Below are positions 1 through 7,269 of a stretch of DNA of 64,000 nt, in pieces (the stretch's first letter is position 1; each line of letters begins with the position of its first letter). The position numbers were made by a program, and so were the translations under genes. The notes below the pieces were generated by a model. That model saw only the letters and a list, made by a program, of their open reading frames with translations. It searched no databases and was not told the DNA's origin. Where the stretch lies: positions 104,917 through 168,916 of the forward strand of contig CAUTQY010000002.1 of NCBI GenBank assembly GCA_963540815.1, written 5' to 3'. This stretch comes from Scybalousia_A sp963540815 (GTDB lineage: Bacteria; Bacteroidota; Bacteroidia; Bacteroidales; P3).

Positions 1-411
1 AACAAAAAGGTAAGAACAGGTCAGACTACGCTCTTTGTTGCCTCTGTAGAAAATAAGATTATAGGTGGAGCGACTCTAAATAAAATGGACGACAAACTGT
101 TTGAAAATGAATTTTTTGCTACTATAGAGCAATATAATCATTTATACACCTCTTACATACTCCATTATTCCATGTTGTGTTTTGCCAAACAAGAAAAGGC
201 TCGCTTTTATTCTTTTGGCAGAAGTACGATAAACTCCTCCGTTCATCAATACAAAAAACATTGGAAAGCCCCGGAAAGTGTACTTTATTGGTCTTATTCC
301 CAAAAACATAAAAATATTAGAGATAGAAAAATACTTCATACTATTTGGAAAAAAATTCCTTACGGTATTTCCTCTTTTTGGGGACCGATATTGTCCAAGT
401 ATGTTTATTAA
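1..411 (+). CDS. FemAB-like / GNAT acyltransferase, C-terminal part (5' end outside window)
   Basis: The frame is open from base 1, so this is the 3' end of a gene that starts upstream. The visible 136 residues contain FYSFGRST followed about 15 residues later by WKAPESVLYW. This is the usual end of the second GNAT-like fold in FemAB-type proteins, where FDFGRST and a Tyr-Trp patch are common. Such enzymes transfer aminoacyl or acyl groups from tRNA or CoA to cell-wall or surface-glycan precursors in the cytoplasm. The substrate cannot be told from this fragment. An ATG exists at position 85, but the upstream codons encode plausible protein (VASVENKIIGGATLN), so it is internal. About 76 bases separate its stop from pckA. 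Confidence 0.7.
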   Translation, partial: NKKVRTGQTTLFVASVENKIIGGATLNKMDDKLFENEFFATIEQYNHLYTSYILHYSMLCFAKQEKARFYSFGRSTINSSVHQYKKHWKAPESVLYWSYSQKHKNIRDRKILHTIWKKIPYGISSFWGPILSKYVY

Positions 412-487
412 CATACAATAAACTATACACTTACGGCGTTAGTAGTAGAATGTAAAATAAATAATAAATAATAAATACAAAAAGAAT

Positions 488-2092
488 ATGTTAAACATAG
501 ATTTATCGAAATATGGGATTACGGGAGTAAAAGAAATACTCTATAACCCTACGTACGAAGTACTTTTTAATGAGGAAACCCGTCCTGAGCTTGAGGGTTA
601 TGACAGAGGTCAAGTAACCGAGTTGGGAACGGTTAATGTTATGACAGGTATTTATACGGGACGCTCTCCTAAGGACAAATACATTGTTATGGACGAGCAA
701 TCCAAAGGCAACGTTTGGTGGAATACCAAAGAATACCCTAACGACAACCACCCGGTGGGTCAAGAGGCATGGGCAAAATGCAAAGAGATTGCAACCAAAC
801 AATTAAGTAATAAACGTTTGTTTGTTGTTGATGGCTTTTGCGGAGCAAATAAAGACACAAGAATGAAAATTCGTTTTATTATGGAAGTTGCTTGGCAAGC
901 GCATTTTGTTACCAATATGTTTATTCGTCCTCAAAATCAGGCAGAATTTGAACAAGAACCGGACTTTATGGTTTATACGGCCTCCAAGGCAAAGGTAGAA
1001 AATTACGAAGAATTAGGTTTAAGAAGTGAGACAGCCGTTTTGTTTAATGTAACAAGCAAAGAACAAGTTATTCTTAACACATGGTATGGCGGAGAGATGA
1101 AAAAAGGTTTGTTCTCTATGATGAATTACTACTTGCCTTTGAAAGGAATTGCCTCCATGCATTGCTCTGCAAATACGGATATGAACGGAGAGAATACTGC
1201 CATCTTCTTTGGTCTTTCCGGTACGGGAAAAACGACCTTGTCCACCGACCCTAAGCGTTTGCTTATAGGAGATGATGAACACGGTTGGGATGACAACGGG
1301 GTATTTAACTTCGAAGGTGGTTGTTATGCCAAAGTTATCAACTTGGACAAAGAGGCGGAGCCGGATATATATAACGCCATTAGAAGAGATGCTCTTTTGG
1401 AAAATGTTACCGTAGATAAAAATGGAAAAATAGATTTTGCGGACAAGTCCGTAACGGAAAATACAAGAGTTTCCTACCCTATTTATCATATCAAAAATAT
1501 AGTTCGTCCTATTTCTCACGCTCCTGCAGCAAAACAGGTTATATTTCTTTCGGCCGATGCTTTTGGAGTATTGCCTCCGGTAAGTATTTTGGATGACGAA
1601 CAAACAAAATATTACTTCCTAAGCGGATTTACCGCAAAACTTGCAGGTACGGAAATAGGTATAAAAGAGCCGGTGCCAACATTCTCCGCTTGTTTCGGTC
1701 AGGCATTTTTGGAGTTGCACCCAACCAAGTATGCAGAAGAATTGGTTAAGAGAATGAAGCTTTCCAATGCAAAAGCTTATCTTGTGAATACCGGATGGAA
1801 CGGTACAGTTAAACGTATTTCCATAAAGGATACAAGAGGAATAATAGACGCAATACTTGACGGTTCAATAGACAAGGCTCCGACTAAAAAGATACCGTAC
1901 TTTAACTTTACCGTGCCAACGGAATTGAAAGGTGTGGATACCAAAATATTGGACCCAAGAGATACGTATGCAAAAGCAAAACAATGGGAAGATAAAGCCA
2001 AAGACCTTGCCGATAGGTTTATAAAGAATTTTGTAAAATACGAGAACAACGAGCAAGGCAAACTTTTAGTAAAAGCAGGACCTGTTTTATAA
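488..2092 (+). CDS. pckA: Phosphoenolpyruvate carboxykinase (ATP)
   Basis: Converts oxaloacetate and ATP to phosphoenolpyruvate, ADP and CO2, the first step of gluconeogenesis; in anaerobic Bacteroidota it often runs in the carboxylating direction to make succinate precursors. The 534-residue length is normal for the ATP-dependent family. The kinase P-loop GLSGTGKTT is at residues 242-250, followed by the metal-binding stretch LIGDDEHGW. The substrate-binding TGRSPKDK motif is near residue 58. The ATG follows an A-rich leader without a clear Shine-Dalgarno sequence, as is common in this phylum. The gene appears monocistronic, with a strong hairpin terminator just behind it. The family assignment is very secure; the direction of flux is inferred. 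Confidence 0.97.
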   Translation: MLNIDLSKYGITGVKEILYNPTYEVLFNEETRPELEGYDRGQVTELGTVNVMTGIYTGRSPKDKYIVMDEQSKGNVWWNTKEYPNDNHPVGQEAWAKCKEIATKQLSNKRLFVVDGFCGANKDTRMKIRFIMEVAWQAHFVTNMFIRPQNQAEFEQEPDFMVYTASKAKVENYEELGLRSETAVLFNVTSKEQVILNTWYGGEMKKGLFSMMNYYLPLKGIASMHCSANTDMNGENTAIFFGLSGTGKTTLSTDPKRLLIGDDEHGWDDNGVFNFEGGCYAKVINLDKEAEPDIYNAIRRDALLENVTVDKNGKIDFADKSVTENTRVSYPIYHIKNIVRPISHAPAAKQVIFLSADAFGVLPPVSILDDEQTKYYFLSGFTAKLAGTEIGIKEPVPTFSACFGQAFLELHPTKYAEELVKRMKLSNAKAYLVNTGWNGTVKRISIKDTRGIIDAILDGSIDKAPTKKIPYFNFTVPTELKGVDTKILDPRDTYAKAKQWEDKAKDLADRFIKNFVKYENNEQGKLLVKAGPVL

Positions 2093-2112
2093 AATTTACA
2101 TAATTTACTTTC

Positions 2113-2149
2113 AAAGACTAAGTTCTCATTATGAGAACTTAGTCTTTTT
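2113..2149 (+). terminator. Rho-independent terminator of pckA
   Basis: A 17-bp perfect inverted repeat (2113-2129 and 2131-2147) ends in a run of T. It begins 20 bases after the pckA stop codon. The symmetric A and T tracts would let it work in both directions. Confidence 0.9.
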
Positions 2150-2343
2150 GGTTTATATAAAAATTACTTTCGTTCAATACAAATTTTGCAAATAGAGTGT
2201 AATATTAAATTGTTCTGATATTTTTACCAATAAAATCTATCTTATAATTCTGACTATGTAGCGATACATACGATTGAAAGTTATATGTAATAAACAAGTC
2301 TGATATTTGCGCTAATAAAAATAAATTGTCTTTTTCCTCCTAC

Positions 2344-2372
2344 TTGTTTCTGTTTTTCTTTTCTTACCTTTG
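2344..2372 (+). promoter_or_regulatory. Promoter of the restriction-modification genes
   Basis: A TACCTTTG -7 box at 2365-2372 with a TTG element 18 bases upstream (2344-2346) matches the Bacteroidota sigma-ABfr consensus (TTTG, about 19 bases, TAnnTTTG). It lies 39 bases ahead of the GTG start of the methyltransferase. Confidence 0.7.
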
Positions 2373-2411
2373 CAAACAGATATAAACTAATGTAACAAAA
2401 ATACTATAGGC

Positions 2412-3185
2412 GTGACTAACGAAATCTTAAAAACGGAAAAATTATTGCTTTTGCAAGGTGATAGTTTGCAAGAAGACACTTTTAAGGGTGAGTTTGCAGA
2501 TTTAATCATAACTTCCCCGCCTTATAATGTGGGTATTGAGTACAATTCAAACGATGATGAACTCTCTTATGAGCAATATTTGTTGTTTTCTCGCAAGTGG
2601 ATGCGAAATTGTTATGTTTGGGCTAATAATCAAGCTCGCTTTTGCCTTAACATTCCCTTAGATAAAAATAAAGGTGGCAGCAAATCTGTGGGTGCAGACC
2701 TAACACTGATAGCTCAAGAAGTTGGCTGGAAATATAAAAGTACAATAATTTGGAACGAAGGTAATATTTCAAGACGTACAGCGTGGGGAAGTTGGAAAAG
2801 TGCCTCAGCTCCTGTGGTTATCGCTCCTGTGGAGTTGATAGTCATTTTGTATAAAAATGAATGGAAAAAGACTTTAGGAACAAAAATTTCGGATATAAGT
2901 TCAGAAGAATTTAAACTATGGACGCAAGGGGTATGGACTTTTAACGGAGAAAGCAAAAGGAGAATAGGTCATCCTGCACCCTTTCCTACGGAGTTGCCCT
3001 GTAGGTGTATAAAACTTTTTTCCTATCAAAATGATGTGGTTTTTGACCCATTTTGTGGTAGTGGTACAACTTTGTTAGTAGCAAACGCTAATGAAAGGCG
3101 TGCTGTCGGCTTGGAAATAGACACAGAATATTGCACTTTGGCCAAAAATAGATTATTAAAAGAAATGGCAACTTGCATAATATGA
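2412..3185 (+). CDS. Type II DNA methyltransferase, beta class (adenine-N6 or cytosine-N4)
   Basis: Transfers a methyl group from S-adenosylmethionine to an exocyclic base amine, protecting the host DNA from the nuclease encoded next. The catalytic motif IV is TSPPY at residues 34-38, and the SAM-binding motif I is FDPFCGSGTT at residues 211-220. Motif IV before motif I, with a recognition domain between them, defines the beta class. SPPY is more usual for cytosine-N4 enzymes and DPPY for adenine-N6, but this is not decisive. The start is a GTG 39 bases after a good promoter, and 257 residues is a normal size. The 3' end overlaps the HNH nuclease by ATGA, so the pair is probably translationally coupled. 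Target sequence unknown. Confidence 0.9.
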   Translation: MTNEILKTEKLLLLQGDSLQEDTFKGEFADLIITSPPYNVGIEYNSNDDELSYEQYLLFSRKWMRNCYVWANNQARFCLNIPLDKNKGGSKSVGADLTLIAQEVGWKYKSTIIWNEGNISRRTAWGSWKSASAPVVIAPVELIVILYKNEWKKTLGTKISDISSEEFKLWTQGVWTFNGESKRRIGHPAPFPTELPCRCIKLFSYQNDVVFDPFCGSGTTLLVANANERRAVGLEIDTEYCTLAKNRLLKEMATCII

Positions 3186-3754
3186 GTCAAATAGATTTTA
3201 TAAGAGAGTATTTCATAAAGCATCCTAACAAAGATATTCCCCATCCAGAAGTTGTGGATTACGTAACGCAAGAGTACAAAAAACAAACAGGGAAAGTTTT
3301 CAGAGACCCCGATAGAGCAGTAAGAAGTTTGGCTCAAAGAGGCTTTTTGATTAAAGTGTCAAAAGGAGTTTACCGCTATGAACCTGATTTTGTGCAAAAT
3401 AGAGGATTGGAAGACTTTAGCTCAGAGCAAAAGGAAATAATTATGAAACGTGATGGCTACCGATGTGTGATTTGTGGTAGAGCAAGAGAGGACGGAGTTG
3501 AGTTGCAAGTTGACCATATCAAACCCAAAGAATTTGGAGGTAAAGCAATAATTGAAAATGGACAAACTTTATGTGCCCAGCACAACTTTTTAAAGAAGAC
3601 TTACAAGCAGACGGAAACGGGTAAGAAAATGTTCATAAGATTATACGAATTAGCAAAAATAGAAAATGACGAATTGCTTATAAATTTCACGAGAGATATT
3701 TTGGCTGTTTTTGAGAAATATAATATAAACGGACATATTGAATGGAAAAAATAA
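3182..3754 (+). CDS. HNH-family type II restriction endonuclease (predicted)
   Basis: Encodes 190 residues. The N-terminal 70 or so look like a winged-helix DNA-binding module (basic, with RAVRSLAQRGFLIKVSKGVY). They are followed by an HNH nuclease fold: CxxC at residues 95-98, the catalytic Asp-His at 111-112, Asn at 126 and CAQHN at 131-135, with the cysteines and His134 likely holding a structural zinc. The ATG at 3182 shares ATGA with the methyltransferase stop. A TTG nine bases earlier is possible but less likely. The coupling to a methyltransferase is the main reason to call this a restriction enzyme rather than a homing or repair nuclease. Cleavage site unknown. I see no controller (C) protein. 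Confidence 0.8.
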   Translation: MSQIDFIREYFIKHPNKDIPHPEVVDYVTQEYKKQTGKVFRDPDRAVRSLAQRGFLIKVSKGVYRYEPDFVQNRGLEDFSSEQKEIIMKRDGYRCVICGRAREDGVELQVDHIKPKEFGGKAIIENGQTLCAQHNFLKKTYKQTETGKKMFIRLYELAKIENDELLINFTRDILAVFEKYNINGHIEWKK

Positions 3755-3883
3755 GTACACAAATAAAGTGATTAACAAAGTATTAATGTGAAAATTTTAA
3801 ACAAGAAAGTTTACGTTGTTGATAACATGGGGGGCTACAAGTCGGAAATAATAATTTAACTAAATACTTATCACAAATCTAAT

Positions 3884-4246
3884 TTGGCAGAGGATAACAT
3901 CGGTATTGCAAGAGAAAAACAAGAGGTATATGTAACTGTTCGTAATATGCAATATTCTCACAAATATCAACATTTTGCCCTTGATGCAAATAATAATATC
4001 ATCGATATACGGAACACCTCTAAGTTAGACACTCAACGATACTCATGTCCTTATTGCAAGAAGGATATGATTCCCAAACGAGGAAATATTCGTCAGTGGC
4101 ATTTCGCGCACAAAACGGACAAATGTTCATACGATAAATACTTACATTATATTGTCGAGATAATGATAATTAATTGGTTTAATAGAGAAAAAACCATTAA
4201 TTTGTCTATGGAAAATTACGAAAAATGTTATAAATATGAGAGTTGA
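3884..4246 (+). pseudogene. CoiA-like protein, 3'-truncated
   Basis: The 120-codon frame has a competence-protein CoiA-like N-terminal part: CPYCKKDM then WHFAHK and a further Cys, the zinc-ribbon and histidine pattern of that family, then a helix YLHYIVEIMIINWF. CoiA-like proteins normally continue for one to several hundred more residues with a nuclease-like domain; here the frame stops after YEKCYKYES. The listed start is a TTG. The first in-frame ATG is at 3947, just before the conserved part, and may be the real start. The 3' end meets another truncated gene on the opposite strand, suggesting that a deletion removed both tails. I infer that it is non-functional, but a short stand-alone zinc protein cannot be excluded. 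Confidence 0.55.
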
Positions 4247-4328
4247 AAATTTTTAAATATACTTCTTGATTCATCATGGTAATATCTGCCTGAGGGACAA
4301 TAATACCCATCCGTTCTGTAAAATTCAT
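4206..4328 (-). pseudogene. Truncated AbiJ-type N-terminal domain stub (40 codons)
   Basis: This minus-strand frame starts at an ATG that overlaps the stop of the HEPN gene by ATGA (4325-4328), an operon-style junction. Its first residues, MNFTERMGIIVP, resemble the FSERxG opening of the AbiJ N-terminal domain 4 family, whose members sit beside AbiJ-HEPN proteins. After about 28 plausible residues it drifts and stops at 4206, inside the end of the opposing CoiA-like frame. It is too short to fold as the family domain. I read it as the surviving 5' end of a second abortive-infection gene. The family match is by eye and weak to moderate. Confidence 0.4.
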
Positions 4329-5200
4329 TTTTGTTTTTTACTTATTTGAAATAATGCAGCCTCCAATACTTGAAAGCAAATTTTTGCGGTATTTTCATCA
4401 GGTGAAAAATGCTCTGACATCTGCTGAAAAGGATGAATATAATTTCTAAAATCTCGCAGTGAGTGACTGAATTTCTTGACATCTTCTCTTAGGAAACCAA
4501 CCTCACAAGATACGTCAATAAGATTGCTAAGTGTCCATTCATGAAACTGCCGAATCTTTCCTGTTTTGTTATCCTTTGGAGCAGATTTAGCTTGATTATA
4601 CATCGCCGGATTATTTTGAGCTAATCCCAACAAAACTCCCTCCAATGTACTTCCGGCAAGAAATATTACTGATAAAGCAGCTTTTGCAGATAAGCACGTT
4701 TTGATTTCGCTGATACGTGCTTTTATATAGGGTAATGTAGAGCTGTCTATTGGAAGGCTTTCAATTGAAATCTCTGTAAATCTCGCATTTAGAAAATCCG
4801 TTTCCGTAGTATTTATAGTGTTTTCTTTCTCCTTTTCCTTGTCAATATCTATACTTGTTGCTTTTGTAAAAGTTATTTCGCTTCCTTTGCGTATGACATT
4901 CCATCCATCAAAACGGAGGTATTGATTAAAGTCTGCTATCAAAGCATCTAATTCGGAAAATCTTCCGATAAAATTTACTGGCGCAAAGACATCCTTAATA
5001 CATTTGTCTAATTCGGGTTTTTCATTTAATGCACGTATTTTATCCTCGGTATATTTCCATTTTGATGGGAAGCCATTTCCATACACATCTCTAAAGCCAT
5101 ATTGATTGAAAAAATCAACAAGCTTAGAACCAGAACGATATTCTGTTTTTTCATTTATTAATTCTCTCAATTTCTCAATAGTTTTTTGCGATATGAACAT
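4325..5200 (-). CDS. AbiJ-like abortive-infection protein with C-terminal HEPN domain
   Basis: Encodes 291 residues. The C-terminal 150 or so are helical. They carry LRDFRNYIHP, giving Arg249 and His256, the Rx6H-type motif of HEPN ribonucleases, in the SLRDFRNYIHP form typical of the AbiJ-HEPN family. The N-terminal part, beginning SQKTIEKLRELI, probably corresponds to an AbiJ N-terminal sensing domain. HEPN proteins of this kind act in phage abortive infection, probably by cutting RNA when the partner domain senses infection. The gene has its own -7 box 22 bases upstream. It is followed, with an ATGA overlap, by a truncated second gene, so the system may have lost a part. The defence role is inferred from family and position next to restriction-modification genes. 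Confidence 0.7.
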   Translation of the reverse strand: MFISQKTIEKLRELINEKTEYRSGSKLVDFFNQYGFRDVYGNGFPSKWKYTEDKIRALNEKPELDKCIKDVFAPVNFIGRFSELDALIADFNQYLRFDGWNVIRKGSEITFTKATSIDIDKEKEKENTINTTETDFLNARFTEISIESLPIDSSTLPYIKARISEIKTCLSAKAALSVIFLAGSTLEGVLLGLAQNNPAMYNQAKSAPKDNKTGKIRQFHEWTLSNLIDVSCEVGFLREDVKKFSHSLRDFRNYIHPFQQMSEHFSPDENTAKICFQVLEAALFQISKKQK

Positions 5201-5221
5201 ATCATATAATTATTTAGACTA

Positions 5222-5229
5222 CAAAATTA
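5222..5229 (-). promoter_or_regulatory. -7 box of the AbiJ-like gene
   Basis: On the minus strand this reads TAATTTTG, a match to TAnnTTTG, 21 bases upstream of the ATG. No clear -33 element was found. Confidence 0.5.
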
Positions 5230-5419
5230 CTATTCATATACGGAACAGAAATAAAAACAACAAGAAAATCTTATTGGTTTTCAGTGGCAGTATTTGTCGT
5301 AATACGGATTCTTATCCTCCCTTTTTACAAAATTGTTTTTTGTAAACCGTGTTGTTGTATTAGAATGAGTAAAAATATATAGAGTCGAATATTTTTTTAT
5401 ACCAAACATTAAAACAATT

Positions 5420-7264
5420 TTATTTTTCAAAAAACTCTTTTTCTTTGGATATTTTTTCGTTTTTTTGTCTGCTTTGAGCAACGTAAAGAGAGGATGGGTA
5501 GTCTATTATTATTCTTTGATAGAATTCCAAGGCTTTTGTTTTGTTGTTAAAAACATTCTCGTACATCTGAGCTAAAGACCATAAAGCATCATCGGCAACA
5601 ATATCGTAAGGGTATTTTAATAACAAAGTTTGCCATAAACTATCGGCTTGTGTATAATCCTTTTGTTCATATGCTATTTGTCCTTTTTTGTACAAAACTT
5701 CGTCAAAAATGTTATGGCTAAGATAAGATGTTTCTATAAGAGATAATTGGGCAAGAGCCTCACTATATTTTTTCTGAAATACAAGAAAGTCTGCTTTTGC
5801 AAAATAAGATAATGCATTGTAAGAAGAGTCTTCGTCCATATTTTCTTTTATAAGTAAAGAGTATTCCATAGCATCATTGGCTATTAATTTGGAAGTAGAA
5901 GCTCGCAAAGTAGAAAACTGAGACAGTGCCCACTCAAAATCTCCGGTATAGTAAGATAAAACAGCGTTTTTGAATTTGGCAAGACTTCCTTCGTATTCAT
6001 TTTTTAGGTCCTTGCTTACTTGAGAATATTCCAAACTTGCCGCCCAAATATCACCTTCCATTAAATAAATATCACCTCTGTCTATTTTAGCCAAAGCTCT
6101 TTGTTTGACGGATAGGGATCTCATATTTATTACGGTATCCAAAATATCAACGGCCTGCTGAGAGGTGTTTTTATAATAGGCAAGAAAATTTGCATACTCC
6201 CGCATTATGGTTGCACTTTTGACATTGCTACCCAAAGCTTCTACGGTTTTACTAAACTCCATATCCATGTTGTTTATTTCCTTGTCGTTATGTGAGGGTT
6301 GATTTTTGAAAGATTGGTACAAACATTGCATTTTGTTTATAATGCTTTTTTCGTAGTAGGCATTGTTGTTTGAGGTCCTATTTACTATAAAATCAAATAT
6401 CTCAATTGCCTTATAATATTCTTGATTATTTAGGGCTATCTCTCCCAAAGAAAATAAAGTGCCGCATTCGTTATTATCGAAGCGAGTGTCTATAGCCTTA
6501 GCTTGCAAAAAAGCCAAATCATAATTTTTTTCCTTTATCAAAATCCAAAGATAGAGACGAGAAAGTTGTTCATTATTAGGATACTGTTTTACTTTTTCCA
6601 ATAAAGTATTATGTAATTCTTTGAGAAGTTTATCATTTTTATCTGTCTGCAACAGATTGTTAATATTGACTTGTATGCTATTAAGGTAGCTAGGATTTGC
6701 TTCCAAAAGAACAAGATATTCCTCTATTATTTGATTTTCTTTGCCTTGTAGTTGTAAAATAGCGCTTACCTCATTAGTGTATTTTGTCTTTTGTTTTAGC
6801 AACACTCTACCTTTTTGATAGGCTTTGAGAGCATATTCATACAGATTGTTTTTGCTAAAGTAAGAAGCACAATAATAAATGTCCGTATTATTGGCAACAA
6901 GGCTGTTTATGGCTTTGTCAAACATTTTGTAGGCTTTTGTACTATCCTCCTTTTTATAATATAACAAACCATAATCTATATAATACATATAGCGGACTTT
7001 ACTTTTTTTCAAGGCAAGTTTTATGAGCTTTTCTTGTTTTTTGTTGTCGTTTAAATGTTCATAAACACGCTGCAAGGCATTATAATAGTCTTGTTGAAAG
7101 TCTTTGTTTATCAAATCTTCCAACAACTTGCAAGCCTCCTGATGCCTATCGGTATTAATGTAGTGTTTGGCAAGTTCAAAATTTGTTGCGTCCGTGTTTT
7201 TTTGTCCAAACACATAAACACAAAAGAAACATAACAATATTACAAAAAAAGCTTTCTTCGGCAT
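5420..7264 (-). CDS. Secreted tetratricopeptide-repeat protein
   Basis: Encodes 614 residues. Residues 1-21 form a signal peptide (hydrophobic FVILLCFFCVYVFG, then Gln), so it should sit in the periplasm or on a membrane. The rest is a long array of TPR-like helix pairs, for example AYKMFDKAI, YEYALKAYQKG, YYKAIEIFDFIV and KALEFYQRIIIDYP near the C-terminus. TPR arrays are protein-protein scaffolds; the partner is unknown. It starts 5 bases after the purF stop and closes the nadE-purF operon, an arrangement I do not recognise as functionally linked. The C-terminus resembles outer-membrane-assembly TPR proteins (YfiO-like pairs), but length and repeat number differ. Confidence 0.75.
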   Translation of the reverse strand: MPKKAFFVILLCFFCVYVFGQKNTDATNFELAKHYINTDRHQEACKLLEDLINKDFQQDYYNALQRVYEHLNDNKKQEKLIKLALKKSKVRYMYYIDYGLLYYKKEDSTKAYKMFDKAINSLVANNTDIYYCASYFSKNNLYEYALKAYQKGRVLLKQKTKYTNEVSAILQLQGKENQIIEEYLVLLEANPSYLNSIQVNINNLLQTDKNDKLLKELHNTLLEKVKQYPNNEQLSRLYLWILIKEKNYDLAFLQAKAIDTRFDNNECGTLFSLGEIALNNQEYYKAIEIFDFIVNRTSNNNAYYEKSIINKMQCLYQSFKNQPSHNDKEINNMDMEFSKTVEALGSNVKSATIMREYANFLAYYKNTSQQAVDILDTVINMRSLSVKQRALAKIDRGDIYLMEGDIWAASLEYSQVSKDLKNEYEGSLAKFKNAVLSYYTGDFEWALSQFSTLRASTSKLIANDAMEYSLLIKENMDEDSSYNALSYFAKADFLVFQKKYSEALAQLSLIETSYLSHNIFDEVLYKKGQIAYEQKDYTQADSLWQTLLLKYPYDIVADDALWSLAQMYENVFNNKTKALEFYQRIIIDYPSSLYVAQSRQKNEKISKEKEFFEK

Positions 7265-7269
7265 TATTT

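Larger units (their letters stand above)
2093..2411. other. Intergenic region behind pckA
   Basis: This 319-base stretch has no credible gene. It holds the pckA terminator at its left end and a Bacteroidota-type promoter for the methyltransferase at its right end. The AT-rich middle shows no recognisable RNA or repeat. It marks the left border of the restriction and abortive-infection island. Confidence 0.7.

Noticed and set aside
1019..1603. A 194-codon minus-strand frame inside pckA
   Set aside because: Antisense shadow of the highly conserved pckA coding sequence.
3788..3859. A 23-codon GTG frame between the HNH nuclease and the CoiA-like gene (MKILNKKVYVVDNMGG)
   Set aside because: Too short, no family likeness, no ribosome site or promoter; may be a leftover of another lost gene but cannot be supported.
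2412..5200. A CRISPR, toxin-antitoxin or retron element within the defence island
   Set aside because: No direct-repeat array, no paired small genes and no reverse transcriptase are present.
5325..5346. A short TTTACAAAA/TTTTGTAAA pairing as terminator of the TPR gene
   Set aside because: It lies about 75 bases past the stop, is almost pure A/T, and its predicted stability is low.
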